13,531 bases of DNA from Candidatus Roizmanbacteria bacterium CG_4_9_14_0_2_um_filter_39_13 (GCA_002788865.1 PFSC01000170.1:1-13531), one strand, 5' to 3'. Positions 1 to 7,728 are shown, counted from the stretch's first letter. Notes: generated from the letters alone by a model not told the origin. Numbers and translations: made by a program.

Positions 1-1
1 A

Positions 2-190
2 ATTGGGGATAAGATAAAACTGCTTAGAAATAAGCAAGGACTGACGCAGGATGAATTAGCAAGAAAATCTGATCTTCCCTATACAACGCTGACTAAAATT
101 GAAACAAATGTAATTACCAAGCCCTCGATTCAAACGGTTATGAAGATTGCCAGTGGCTTGGGAACAAGTATTGATGATTTAATGAAATAA
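2..190 (+). CDS. XRE-family helix-turn-helix regulator, 5' partial
   Basis: The open frame runs in from the window edge, giving 62 visible residues and a TAA stop at 188-190. The translation reads as a classic lambda-repressor-like (XRE/Cro) fold: a first helix ending LLRNKQGLTQDELARKS, then a turn and a recognition helix (LPYTTLTKIET), and a final helix ending SIDDLMK. The methyltransferase gene begins four bases after the stop, so the two are very likely cotranscribed. By position it could be the controller (C) protein of the restriction-modification system, which in known systems delays endonuclease expression. The role is inferred; the fold is well supported. The true start lies outside the window. 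Confidence 0.85.
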   Translation: MGDKIKLLRNKQGLTQDELARKSDLPYTTLTKIETNVITKPSIQTVMKIASGLGTSIDDLMK

Positions 191-194
191 AATT

Positions 195-1388
195 ATGTAC
201 GATAACACAGTAGCTCAAAAAATTTCTAAACAATATAATCAAACACCATTAGTCAATTTTGCTAGTGTTAATTTGAATACAAAACTCGATGATCTAAATT
301 TGAATTGGCGAGAACGGGATTTGCCTGAAATGGAAAGAACAAAGCATGTTCATCGTTTGCACCCATATATGGGCAAATTTATCCCGCAACTTGTAGAAAT
401 TTTTTTGAGAAAGTATCAACCAAAATTAGTTTATGATCCCTTTTGTGGATCTGGCACAACCTTAGTCGAGGCAAATGTTTTAGGTATTGATTCAATAGGT
501 ACGGACATTTCTATTTTTAATACCTTACTTTCAAAAGTTAAAACGGCGGAGTATGATGTTCAACTTTTGGAAAAAGAAATTAAGGACGTGTTGCAAAGGT
601 TGTATATTTATAAAAGCAAATTTTCGAAAGACGAAAAAGTTAATAAACTTTTCACAATAAAAAACGAGTATATAAATAATTGGTTCGCTCCAAATACACA
701 AAAAGAGCTATTATGCTATTTGAGATTAATAAATGATTATACTTATCAAGATTTATTGAAAATTGTACTTTCTCGTTCGGCTCGTTCTGCGCGACTTGTT
801 ACGCATTATGATTTAGATTTTCCAAAAGTGCCCCAAACTAAACCATACCAGTGCTACAAACACGGTAGGGTTTGTACTCCGGTCGATGAGGCGTATAAAT
901 TTTTATCACGATATACTATAGATACTTTGGAAAGAGTAAAGGAATTTTCCAAAATTAAAACAAAGGCAAAAGTTACTGTAAATCATGCTGATTCTAGAAC
1001 TGTTGAGTTACCCAGAGGTATTGATATGGTTTTTACTTCTCCGCCCTATATTGGCTTAATTGATTATCATGAACAACATAAATATGCCTACGAACTTTTA
1101 GGATTACAAAATAACGAAACTAGAGAAATAGGCCCAGCAAAAAATGGCCAATCGGAAAGGGCAAAAAAGGAATACATCGACGGGATAAATGCTGTGCTAT
1201 CACACACAAGAAATTTTATGACAAAAGACGGACTTGCTTTAATAGTAGTAAATGATAAATATAATTTATATAAACCGGAGGCAGTTGGTTTTAAATCGAT
1301 TGGTAGGGTTGACCGCCATGTAAATAGACGGACAGGACGAAGAGACACTCCTTTTTATGAAAGTATTTTAATTTGGCAAAAAATATGA
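195..1388 (+). CDS. Type II DNA methyltransferase, probably N4-cytosine specific
   Basis: A 397-residue SAM-dependent amino-methyltransferase. A motif X-like segment (HVHRLHPYMGKFIPQ, residues 51-65) precedes the SAM-binding motif I (DPFCGSGTT, 81-89). The catalytic motif IV is TSPPY at 281-285. Ser rather than Asp before PPY is the usual signature of N4-cytosine enzymes. The order X-I-long insert-IV puts the likely target-recognition region at about 120-270. The ATG at 195 lies four bases after the regulator's stop, with no clear ribosome site, so translational coupling is likely. The stop overlaps the next ATG (ATGA, 1385-1388), tying it to the endonuclease it protects against. Sites of the GGNCC type would be expected if the partner's family assignment is right; this is inference. 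Confidence 0.93.
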   Translation: MYDNTVAQKISKQYNQTPLVNFASVNLNTKLDDLNLNWRERDLPEMERTKHVHRLHPYMGKFIPQLVEIFLRKYQPKLVYDPFCGSGTTLVEANVLGIDSIGTDISIFNTLLSKVKTAEYDVQLLEKEIKDVLQRLYIYKSKFSKDEKVNKLFTIKNEYINNWFAPNTQKELLCYLRLINDYTYQDLLKIVLSRSARSARLVTHYDLDFPKVPQTKPYQCYKHGRVCTPVDEAYKFLSRYTIDTLERVKEFSKIKTKAKVTVNHADSRTVELPRGIDMVFTSPPYIGLIDYHEQHKYAYELLGLQNNETREIGPAKNGQSERAKKEYIDGINAVLSHTRNFMTKDGLALIVVNDKYNLYKPEAVGFKSIGRVDRHVNRRTGRRDTPFYESILIWQKI

Positions 1389-2200
1389 TCAATAAAGAAA
1401 CAAGAAACACAATCAAGGGATATTTAGAGGGTTTCATTCAAGGCATGATTGAAGAGGCAACTGATAACGGTTTTGATCCGAAGCAACTTCGTCCGATTCG
1501 GAAAGCCTCTAAAAAAGGAGATTTGAAACCATTTCACGAGTCGTTGCTTCCTGATGGTCTTTTGAAAATAGCAGAGTTTGAAAGATCATTTTCTACAAAA
1601 CTTGGTACGACTTTTGAGGAGTGCGCTCGTTTGATTGCAAAAACAGTCCACAAAAACGCAGAGCGAGGTCATAGGGTTAGGGGTGTAGTTACTGCTAAAG
1701 CCATTAAACGTATTGAGGAAATAACGAACAAAATCGGCAGTGGCGGGATGAAATCAAAATACCCCGATTTTGTGAAAGAAATTATAGAGTTGAGCAAAAA
1801 CGGTTCCGGCATTGAGCGAGTTAGTATTGCTGATTTGTATATTGAAACAAAATCTGGCGAAGAATGGTTTTTTGAAATTAAAAGTCCAAAACCAAACAAA
1901 GGACAATGCATAGAAGCAACGGGGCGCTTATTGCAAATTCAAGCTATTACTCATGCTAAATTTCCAAGAGCCAAAGCGTTTTATGCTACCGCTTATAATC
2001 CGTATGGCGTTAAAAAAGAAACTTTCAAACACAGCTTTATTCTAAATTATATGGATTTGGACAATGAAGTTTTGATTGGTAAAGAATTTTGGGATATGGT
2101 TGGTGGAAACGGGACTTATGAAGAAATTTTGAGTATTTATCAAGAAGTCGGCAAAGAAAAAGGACCGGACATGCTCGATCAATTGGCACACGGTTATTAA
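1385..2200 (+). CDS. Type II restriction endonuclease, TdeIII/MjaII-like
   Basis: A 271-residue protein. A TTG lies 12 bases upstream in frame, but the ATG at 1385 overlaps the methyltransferase stop as ATGA, the standard coupled arrangement, so it is preferred. The segment GTTFEECARLIAKTVHKNA (about 74-92) and the later FFEIKSPKPNKGQ (about 162-174) resemble the TdeIII/MjaII restriction family, whose characterised members cut GGNCC. The PD-(D/E)XK core is probably Asp150 (in IADLYI) with Glu164-x-Lys166. The enzyme should cut unmethylated foreign DNA while the upstream methyltransferase protects the host. Family assignment is from remembered motifs, not a search; the recognition sequence is unverified. 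A four-base gap separates it from the next gene. Confidence 0.82.
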   Translation: MINKETRNTIKGYLEGFIQGMIEEATDNGFDPKQLRPIRKASKKGDLKPFHESLLPDGLLKIAEFERSFSTKLGTTFEECARLIAKTVHKNAERGHRVRGVVTAKAIKRIEEITNKIGSGGMKSKYPDFVKEIIELSKNGSGIERVSIADLYIETKSGEEWFFEIKSPKPNKGQCIEATGRLLQIQAITHAKFPRAKAFYATAYNPYGVKKETFKHSFILNYMDLDNEVLIGKEFWDMVGGNGTYEEILSIYQEVGKEKGPDMLDQLAHGY

Positions 2201-2204
2201 AACT

Positions 2205-2873
2205 ATGTTTGATTTAGCAACAAAATATTGTTTTCATCTTGATAAAGATAATACCAAAAGTTTAGAACTTTTTTTATTGTTGCACTCTTTGGAAAAATAT
2301 ATCAACGGAGCAATCATCGAAATAAATAGGCTCGAAAAAACGAGAAAAAATATTACTAAAAAATTATCAAAGCTAAGACGGAACATAGATGCTCCAAGAA
2401 AAAAGGATTTTCAACTTACTTATTTAGCTTGTGATACACATTTTTATTTCATCTGCATTGATAAATGTTATAAATTGATTGCTCAACTTTCGTTGGAATT
2501 AGGCGATAATGAAATTCAAAAACTAAAAACAAAATTAAATAAAGTTTTTGACATAGCGACTATAAGAAATCATCTTGAACATATTGAAGACCGATGCAGG
2601 GGCTATCTTAATCTGAAAGATAAAAAACAAAACATTAAAAAACCTATTAGCGACTTTGGAAATTTTGTAGGAGATGATTTCTCATTTAATAATCAAAAAT
2701 ATCCGAGCGGCAAGAAAAGCCTAGAGGAATTAAAAAATATCTATCTAGAATTGATAAAAATTTTAAACAAAAGAGCCAGAAAAGACCCAAGGTTTGTAGA
2801 AAAAATAGAAATGGAAGAAAGAAATAAATTGATAATGAAAGCGCTGAAAAAAGTAGGGTTAATCTCTTTTTAG
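2205..2873 (+). CDS. Uncharacterised HEPN-like protein in the R-M operon
   Basis: I do not recognise the family. The 222-residue protein is predicted mostly helical, with a Lys/Arg-rich coiled stretch at about 40-65. It carries RNHLEH at residues 121-126, which is an R-x4-H motif with a polar Asn directly after the Arg, the hallmark of HEPN ribonucleases. The motif sits at the end of a helix (NKVFDIATIRNHLEH) as in known HEPN domains. The gene follows the endonuclease by four bases on the same strand and shares its AT-rich composition, so it belongs to the same transcript. It could be a backup abortive-infection RNase or an accessory factor; both are inference. A single short motif can occur by chance. 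Confidence 0.75.
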   Translation: MFDLATKYCFHLDKDNTKSLELFLLLHSLEKYINGAIIEINRLEKTRKNITKKLSKLRRNIDAPRKKDFQLTYLACDTHFYFICIDKCYKLIAQLSLELGDNEIQKLKTKLNKVFDIATIRNHLEHIEDRCRGYLNLKDKKQNIKKPISDFGNFVGDDFSFNNQKYPSGKKSLEELKNIYLELIKILNKRARKDPRFVEKIEMEERNKLIMKALKKVGLISF

Positions 2874-2916
2874 GGTTTAATTCCCCGACGCTTGCGTCGT
2901 GATTGTCATTCCTGCG

Positions 2917-2946
2917 TCCTCCAGAGGCGGATCGGCCTTTGGCCGA
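2917..2946. repeat. Double mini-hairpin module (2 x 15 bases)
   Basis: Two tandem 15-base units, each a 6-pair stem with a 3-base loop. The first, TCCTCCAGAGGCGGA, has one mismatch in the stem; the second, TCGGCCTTTGGCCGA, is perfect. The module lies in the loop of the larger ATTCCTGC/GCAGGAAT palindrome. The same 30-base architecture with different bases recurs at 11006-11035. Confidence 0.8.
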
Positions 2947-2975
2947 AAGGCAGGAATCCAGTCTGGATGCCGAAT

Positions 2976-2995
2976 CCCTCCAGAGGCGGGCAGGC
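2976..2995. repeat. Single mini-hairpin unit, first of two identical 20-mers
   Basis: CCCTCCAGAGGCGGGCAGGC occurs here and again, identically, at 7486-7505. The first 15 bases form a mini-hairpin with loop AGA and one stem mismatch. Here it lies between the CCGAA and TTCGG arms of a larger palindrome, again in loop position. Confidence 0.8.
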
Positions 2996-3060
2996 AAGTT
3001 CGGGATGACACGAGATACCTCGACGCTCTGCGTCGGGGTTGATCATTAAATATTAAATAA

Positions 3061-3873
3061 ATGGACAAACTTAAACACAACCTCAACACGCTTGGTCTTT
3101 CGGAAGAAGAGATTTCAATATATATCACTGCACTTGAGCAGGGGAGTACCACAGTGCTTGAACTTGCAAGAATTACCAAAATCCCTCGAACCACCGTATA
3201 TCTTCTTATCGATTCGCTGACCGAAAAAGGCTTGCTCCAGCTCACTGCAGACGGGAAGAAAAAACTCTATGTTCCCGCATCCCCAGAAGAGCTCATCAAC
3301 ATGGCAACAAAAAAACGAGATCAGCTCGAAAAATCGATTTCTTCACTTGGCCAAGAACTGCCTCAACTTCAGGCACTTTACAATATGTCTCACCAAAAGC
3401 CAAAGATCCGATATTATGAAGGGATCGAAGAAGTGAAGAAGATATATGAGGATTCTTTGTCAGCTGAGAAAATATACTTTCAACATATGTCAGAGAAAGG
3501 AAAAGAGCTGATGGGTGAGTATGGAGAAACGTACTGGGCTTTATTAATGCAAAAAATGATCCACACGAAACAAATAATTGCAGAAAATGATAAAAACAGA
3601 GCTTACATTCAAAATGAATCAACTCAAAGGAATCAAATGATTTGTATACCGGAAAAATACTCTACTAATATTGACTACATAATCTATGGCGACAATGTGG
3701 CTTTTATCACATACAAAGATCGTGTACCAGTGGGAGTGGTGATCTCTGATCCAGAAATTGTCCATTTTGAAAAAATCAGGTTTATGATGGTGTGGGAGAA
3801 GTTCAGCGGCTCAACTATTGATTCTGGACGCTCCGCCTTGGGCGGATTGCCAGAAATGACAATTAAGGATTGA
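3061..3873 (+). CDS. TrmB-like transcriptional regulator
   Basis: A 270-residue protein. Residues 1-70 form a winged helix-turn-helix of the TrmB type (LGLSEEEISIYITALEQG, then ARITKIPRTTVYLLIDSL as recognition region, then a wing around TADGKKKLYVP). A coiled-coil dimerisation segment follows at about 75-108, then an effector-binding-like C-terminal domain. TrmB-family regulators usually sense sugars or other metabolites; the ligand here is unknown. The ATG at 3061 has no ribosome site and lies in an AT-rich stretch just past the palindromic repeat. The last 15 or so residues (from about GRSALGGLP) are encoded by a mini-hairpin repeat unit at 3832-3846, so the native C-terminus was probably altered by repeat insertion. 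It converges with the dehydrogenase gene 19 bases downstream. Confidence 0.88.
   Translation: MDKLKHNLNTLGLSEEEISIYITALEQGSTTVLELARITKIPRTTVYLLIDSLTEKGLLQLTADGKKKLYVPASPEELINMATKKRDQLEKSISSLGQELPQLQALYNMSHQKPKIRYYEGIEEVKKIYEDSLSAEKIYFQHMSEKGKELMGEYGETYWALLMQKMIHTKQIIAENDKNRAYIQNESTQRNQMICIPEKYSTNIDYIIYGDNVAFITYKDRVPVGVVISDPEIVHFEKIRFMMVWEKFSGSTIDSGRSALGGLPEMTIKD
3832..3846. repeat. Mini-hairpin unit inside a coding region
   Basis: TCCGCCTTGGGCGGA is a perfect 6-pair stem with a 3-base loop. It is flanked by TTCTGG and CCAGAA, so once more the unit lies in the loop of a larger palindrome; the flank ends in ATGACA as the intergenic repeats do. It is translated as part of the regulator's C-terminus. 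Confidence 0.75.
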
Positions 3874-3892
3874 GAGATAACAACGAGGTCAT

Positions 3893-4897
3893 TTATTTGT
3901 TTACCGTATTGATCGGCGAATTGTCGATAAACGCGCGAATATTTTCGACCGTTGTGTTGTCAATTCGTTTGAGCGCTTCGACGCTATTAAATGCATTGTG
4001 AGGAGTTATAAGCACTTTTGGATTTGCCATAAGGTAGTGATTGATCACCAAGGTTTCCATGTCCGCTTCTTTCCGAAACTCAGGAGTAAGGATTTCAGCT
4101 TCTTCAGACATCTCTTTCTCTTCTTCAAGTACATCGAGCGCTACGCCGGCAAGCTTTCCTGAATTGATCCCCGCAATAAGCGCTTTTGTATCAACAAGTC
4201 CACCTCGTGCAGTGTTGATGAGAAATGTCCCCATTTTCATTTTATTGATACGATCGTTATTTATTATATGTTTCGTTTCTTTGGTGAGAGGAAGATGGAG
4301 CGAGATGAAATCAGATGATTCAACAAGCTCATCGATCGTAACATACTCAAAATCATATGATTCTTGCAAAAGAATATCCTTTGAATGGGTTGATACGATA
4401 ACATTCATCCCGAAACCGTTTGCAATTCGGAGCACATTGAGACCGATTTTTCCCAGTCCAATAATGCCCAATGTTTTCCCATTCAAATCAGTTCCTCGTA
4501 TCTGAGCATGATCGAAATTGAGCTGTTTAGCTTGATTTACAGACTGATAAATTTTTCGTGACAGACTCAAGATAAGCGCAAATGTATGTTCTGCGACGGT
4601 ATTACTTCCATATTCTGGGACATTGGAAACGAGAATGTTGTGTTGGGTACAATAGGGCACATCTATATGATCAAATCCTGTTGATCGCGTTGCGATGAAT
4701 CGGACGTGTGGAAGTTTTGCACACAACTCTGCTGTGATCGTTGAATAAATAAATACAGAAATAATGTCCGCATCTTTGGACAGCTTTACGGTTTCGGCTG
4801 TCAATTGTTCCTCATAAAATAAAGCTTCGGGAAAGGCATTTTTTAAGATCTTCTTTTCCCATGGTTGAACTTCGAAAAATGCGATTGTATTTTGCAT
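3893..4897 (-). CDS. D-isomer-specific 2-hydroxyacid dehydrogenase (D-lactate dehydrogenase-like)
   Basis: A 334-residue NAD-dependent dehydrogenase that should interconvert a 2-keto acid such as pyruvate and the D-2-hydroxy acid. Numbered from the ATG at 4897, the Rossmann motif GLGKIG is at 147-152. The catalytic Arg is in NTARGG (R231), the Glu in LDVLEEE (about E260) and the His in TPHNAF (H300), so all three are present. The length matches the family (about 330). An in-frame TTG at 4906 is possible, but the ATG is preferred because a -10-like box ends 7 bases upstream. In fermentative CPR cells this enzyme would regenerate NAD+ by making D-lactate; the substrate is inferred. It is divergent from the exchanger gene and ends with TAA. 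Confidence 0.93.
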   Translation of the reverse strand: MQNTIAFFEVQPWEKKILKNAFPEALFYEEQLTAETVKLSKDADIISVFIYSTITAELCAKLPHVRFIATRSTGFDHIDVPYCTQHNILVSNVPEYGSNTVAEHTFALILSLSRKIYQSVNQAKQLNFDHAQIRGTDLNGKTLGIIGLGKIGLNVLRIANGFGMNVIVSTHSKDILLQESYDFEYVTIDELVESSDFISLHLPLTKETKHIINNDRINKMKMGTFLINTARGGLVDTKALIAGINSGKLAGVALDVLEEEKEMSEEAEILTPEFRKEADMETLVINHYLMANPKVLITPHNAFNSVEALKRIDNTTVENIRAFIDNSPINTVNK

Positions 4898-4904
4898 ATG
4901 TATC

Positions 4905-4910
4905 AATATA
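4905..4910 (-). promoter_or_regulatory. Probable -10 element of the dehydrogenase gene
   Basis: TATATT read on the minus strand ends 7 bases before the ATG at 4897, predicting a nearly leaderless mRNA. No convincing -35 box is at the standard distance. Confidence 0.45.
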
Positions 4911-4950
4911 CTACAGTATTTAAATTACAAGTTACGTTCAATTATTAATG

Positions 4951-4956
4951 TATACT
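4951..4956 (+). promoter_or_regulatory. Probable -10 element of the exchanger gene
   Basis: TATACT ends 8 bases before the ATG at 4965. Transcription would start at or next to the start codon. The -35 region is weak. The 67-base gap with 4897 serves both divergent genes. Confidence 0.5.
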
Positions 4957-4964
4957 ATTTGATC

Positions 4965-6110
4965 ATGCTTATACTCTATTTGGGTGCTCTTGTTCTCATT
5001 TTTTATCTCCTTGCCAAAATCTGCGACCAATACTTTGTCAACAGTTTAGATATCATTGCCAAAAAATGGAAGCTATCTGATGATGTAGCGGGTGCGACTC
5101 TTATGGCGATAGGAAGCAGTGCGCCAGAATTTTTCACGGCACTTATAGCACTTACCAAAATTGGATCAGAACAAGTCGGGGCAGGGACGATAGTCGGATC
5201 TGCAATTTTCAATATTCTCGTCATTGTCGGGATGTCTTCAATTGTCGCGACCGCGTATCTGAACTGGAGGCCGGTGATTCGAGATTTATTATTTTATGTG
5301 GTTTCTATTTTGATACTACTTCTCACGTTTTCAGATGGTGTAATATCTTGGCAAGAAGCCCTTATATATATCTTTGGATATGTGGTGTACGTGTTGATTC
5401 TCTCTCGATGGTCGGGATGGTTCCCTGATAAAAAGAACCTTGATATCCTAGCTGAAGATGTTGAGGCATTTGAGAGGGAGGAAAAAAAGCACGAACGTGG
5501 CAGAATATATGGCGTAGTACTATCGTTTTTTGATCGATCATTGGCTATGACATTTCCACGTCATGAGCATATACAGAAATCGTATTGGCGAGTCTTTTGG
5601 ATCTCAATCATCTGGATTATTGTCTTGAGTTGGGCTCTCGTGGAACTTGCCGTTCTTACTGCACATTCATTGGGAATTCCAGAAGTTATCATAGCGCTTA
5701 CGATACTTGCGACTGGAACATCGATCCCAGATCTCATCAGCTCACTCATCGTCGCCAAAAAGGGGAGGGGTGATATGGCAGTTTCAAATGCGGTGGGGAG
5801 CAATGTTTTTGACATTTTGATCGGGCTAGGTTTTCCTTGGTTGTTGTATGTTCTTGTAACCGGTGGCAGCGTGAAGGTTGGCACAGAAAATCTATTTTCT
5901 TCGATCTTACTTCTATTTTTTACGGTCATAGCATTGCTCTTTCTTTTGATAAGTCAGAAATTCAAGCTCGGTGCTCGCTCAGGATATTTTCTTGTTGGAC
6001 TGTATATTCTGTATGTCTGTTATGCTGTCTATGGGGCGTATTACCCAGATGCATGGAGCGTGGGGGAGCTCTTGACCTATGGTGGGCAGGTGTTGGGAAT
6101 TGTTCGTTAA
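4965..6110 (+). CDS. Na+/Ca2+ exchanger family protein, NCKX (K+-dependent)-like
   Basis: A 381-residue membrane antiporter of the CaCA superfamily with about ten hydrophobic segments. The two inverted alpha repeats are clear. Alpha-1 has GATLMAIGSSAPEFFTAL (43-60) followed by GTIVGSAIFNI (74-84). Alpha-2 has ATGTSIPDLISSLIVAKKG (249-267) followed by DMAVSNAVGSNVFDI (270-284). The Asp in alpha-2 SIPD (D256) and the sequence DMAVSNAVGSN are typical of K+-dependent exchangers rather than NCX or CAX types. The halves are joined by a short charged cytoplasmic loop at about 150-205. It would export Ca2+ against Na+ influx, perhaps with K+; ion use is inferred from family residues. The ATG is preferred over TTG at 4959 because of the adjacent -10 box. 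Confidence 0.93.
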   Translation: MLILYLGALVLIFYLLAKICDQYFVNSLDIIAKKWKLSDDVAGATLMAIGSSAPEFFTALIALTKIGSEQVGAGTIVGSAIFNILVIVGMSSIVATAYLNWRPVIRDLLFYVVSILILLLTFSDGVISWQEALIYIFGYVVYVLILSRWSGWFPDKKNLDILAEDVEAFEREEKKHERGRIYGVVLSFFDRSLAMTFPRHEHIQKSYWRVFWISIIWIIVLSWALVELAVLTAHSLGIPEVIIALTILATGTSIPDLISSLIVAKKGRGDMAVSNAVGSNVFDILIGLGFPWLLYVLVTGGSVKVGTENLFSSILLLFFTVIALLFLLISQKFKLGARSGYFLVGLYILYVCYAVYGAYYPDAWSVGELLTYGGQVLGIVR

Positions 6111-6114
6111 TTCC

Positions 6115-7296
6115 TTACAAATCTTGAGCTTCAATAACATAATTTTTATCTACAAACAGATTGCTCACTATGTAGTAGTTTTTAAGGCCAAGAGTTTGAG
6201 ACATTTTTTTGAGCGCATTGAAATGCTGATCGATTGCCTTATTTTTCACCTCTAGTGCGCAATTCTCGTTCAGAATAAAGTCTATCTCTCCACCTTTGCG
6301 TTTGTCGTAGTATTGAAGCTTTCCATATTTTTTAAGATTGAGAAAAACAGCATTTTCAAGAACTGATCCCATACTAACTTTTTCCAACAGATTAATAAGA
6401 CCCGTATCACAGATGTATACTTTATTACTACCACTTACTTCACGATCGATATTTTTAGAAAATGGTGGCACAAGTGATAAAAAATAAGTAGCCTGAAGAA
6501 AAGAAAGGTAGGAGTTAATAGTTTGTCGAGACGTGCCCACTTCTGAAGCAAGTTTTGATATGTCTAGCTTTGATCCAACACGAGAAACGAGTAAAATCAT
6601 TAAATCTCGAAATCGAGAGAGGTTTGAAAAATCTGCCAACCCTTTTACTTCTTTTTCAAAATACGCTTTAAAAATATCATTAAGCTTCATTTTTTTGGTT
6701 TCCAAGTTGCTTTCAAGTACAACCTCTGGAAATCCACCCCACAGCATGTACTCAGCGTAGTATTGTTTTGTTTTTTCGTATTTTATTTTATTTTTATACT
6801 GTGCAGTCATCGTTATACTTTTATAAAAGGGATTTGCTACACCCTTAAACAAAAGAAATTCTTCAAACGAAAGAGGGAATAGTTCAAACTCAAATTTTCG
6901 TCCCGCAAGGCTTTCTGGAAATAGATTTTTCAGGTAATAACTACTTGATCCTGTGACAAAAAACTTCACATCGTAGTGATCATATAAGTATTTTATTGCT
7001 TTTGTTATTTCTGGCATTGCTTGTATTTCATCGAGAAAGATATATGCTTTTTTCGTTTTATCCAAGCCTTCTACGCCTAAATTATTCCAGATGTTGTTAA
7101 AGTCGATTTCCTCAAAGTAGCTTCTCGTAAGAGGATTTTCTATATCAAGAAGTATTTTATTTTCTGATTTTATACCATCAAACACCTGCTTGAGTAGTGT
7201 TGTTTTCCCAACTCTTCGCATACCAGTGAGCACTATTATTTCTTTTTTTTCTATATATTTTTCAATTTGTGGAAGTATTGAACGTTTATATATCAT
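6115..7296 (-). CDS. AAA+ ATPase with C-terminal DUF4143/PD-(D/E)XK-like domain
   Basis: A 393-residue protein of the AAA_14/DUF4143 group. Walker A is GMRRVGKTT (25-33), Walker B is YIFLDEIQ (about 85-92), and a sensor TGSSS follows at 115-119. The middle holds the family's conserved AGRKFEFELFPLSFEEFL and a winged-helix-like segment (KLASEVGTSRQTINSYLSFL). The C-terminal part has a nuclease-fold signature, GEIDFIL with Asp339, then Glu349-x-Lys351 (LEVKNK). Such proteins are abundant in CPR and archaea and poorly understood; DNA-related or defence roles are guesses. A frame-open TTG at 7332 is rejected because it falls in the -35 box of a near-consensus promoter. Its 3' end lies 4 bases from that of the convergent exchanger, with no terminator between. 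Confidence 0.92.
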   Translation of the reverse strand: MIYKRSILPQIEKYIEKKEIIVLTGMRRVGKTTLLKQVFDGIKSENKILLDIENPLTRSYFEEIDFNNIWNNLGVEGLDKTKKAYIFLDEIQAMPEITKAIKYLYDHYDVKFFVTGSSSYYLKNLFPESLAGRKFEFELFPLSFEEFLLFKGVANPFYKSITMTAQYKNKIKYEKTKQYYAEYMLWGGFPEVVLESNLETKKMKLNDIFKAYFEKEVKGLADFSNLSRFRDLMILLVSRVGSKLDISKLASEVGTSRQTINSYLSFLQATYFLSLVPPFSKNIDREVSGSNKVYICDTGLINLLEKVSMGSVLENAVFLNLKKYGKLQYYDKRKGGEIDFILNENCALEVKNKAIDQHFNALKKMSQTLGLKNYYIVSNLFVDKNYVIEAQDL

Positions 7297-7303
7297 AATG
7301 TAT

Positions 7304-7332
7304 ATTGTACATATTTGGTATAAATATGTCAA
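7304..7332 (-). promoter_or_regulatory. Strong sigma70-type promoter, leaderless
   Basis: On the minus strand TTGACA (7332-7327) is followed after exactly 17 bases by TACAAT (7309-7304), then 7 bases and the ATG at 7296. This is the best promoter in the window. Its position fixes the gene start and predicts transcription beginning at or beside the ATG. Confidence 0.82.
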
Positions 7333-7374
7333 GTATCATTGTACATAGTAACAGTTCACAAGTCTTGACACAGA

Positions 7375-7514
7375 TGTCATTCCCGAGCGGCCAGCCCGCA
7401 ATGCTACGCATAGCGTTGCAGGCGGGGAATGAAATGGAGCGCGGCAATCTAATTATTTAGAGATTGCTTCGTCGCTGTCACTCTTCCCTCCAGAGGCGGG
7501 CAGGCGCAATGACA
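7375..7514. repeat. Composite palindromic repeat bounded by TGTCATT/AATGACA
   Basis: This fills much of the gene-poor stretch 7333-7728. Outer arms are TGTCATT (7375-7381) and AATGACA (7508-7514). Inside are a hairpin GCAATGCTA/TAGCGTTGC within CCCGC/GCGGG arms (about 7393-7426) and a second hairpin GCAATCT/AGATTGC (about 7444-7467). A mini-hairpin unit sits at 7486-7500. The segments around GCGCGGCAATCT and GATTGCTTCGTCGC are a widespread bacterial palindromic repeat. No CRISPR spacing is present. Confidence 0.8.
7486..7505. repeat. Single mini-hairpin unit, second of two identical 20-mers
   Basis: Identical over 20 bases to 2976-2995. It sits just inside the right arm of the composite repeat here. 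Confidence 0.8.
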
Positions 7515-7706
7515 TACTATGATGTAGTTTTGTCAAAGAGCGTGAACTCTTACCTTATCGGGAATTTGGATGAGGTTACAGCTACGGTATTATTGGTATC
7601 CTCCCTCAAATACTTCGGAGTTGACATCCGATCATTATTTGCTGAAAAGGATGAGGGGAAGGATAAGAATAAAAATAGTTCGAAGCAATTTCAACAAAGC
7701 GGGTAA
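7509..7706 (+). CDS. Doubtful small ORF starting inside a repeat
   Basis: A 65-residue reading frame with a hydrophobic middle (EVTATVLLVSSLKYFGVDIRSLF, split as two short runs) and a hydrophilic Lys/Asn/Gln-rich tail. I do not recognise it. Its ATG is the one in the AATGACA arm of the palindromic repeat, so the start is supplied by the repeat and there is no ribosome site or close -10 box. It may be the remnant of a gene whose front was replaced by the repeat, or chance. It converges with the metallopeptidase gene 22 bases downstream. The rest of the stretch 7333-7508 holds only repeats. Confidence 0.3.
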   Translation: MTYYDVVLSKSVNSYLIGNLDEVTATVLLVSSLKYFGVDIRSLFAEKDEGKDKNKNSSKQFQQSG

Positions 7707-7728
7707 GAAATTTCAAACCAGTACGTCT

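Larger units (their letters stand above)
2883..3038. repeat. Composite nested palindromic repeat, 156 bases
   Basis: This gap between genes is one nested inverted-repeat structure. The outer arms are CCCCGACGC (2883-2891) and its exact complement GCGTCGGGG (3030-3038). Inside them TGTCAT (2904-2909) faces ATGACA (3005-3010). Within that are smaller palindromes (ATTCCTGC facing GCAGGAAT; CCGAA facing TTCGG). Their loops hold mini-hairpins at 2917-2946 and 2976-2990. ORFs called across it on the minus strand are translations of the repeat, not genes. TGTCAT/ATGACA-bounded palindromes of this type are common intergenic repeats in CPR and other bacteria. It might also act as a transcription stop for the upstream operon, but there is no T-tract. 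Confidence 0.85.

Noticed and set aside
2686..3245. Long minus-strand ORFs across the intergenic repeat and regulator gene
   Set aside because: They translate the palindromic repeat and the antisense of better supported genes; no family-like sequence or start signal.
5585..6127. Plus-strand ORFs in other frames of the exchanger gene
   Set aside because: They lie wholly within the strongly supported exchanger reading frame and show no family-like sequence.
2883..7514. CRISPR array from the repeated 20-mers
   Set aside because: Only two identical copies 4.5 kb apart, palindromic, with no regular spacers and no cas genes.
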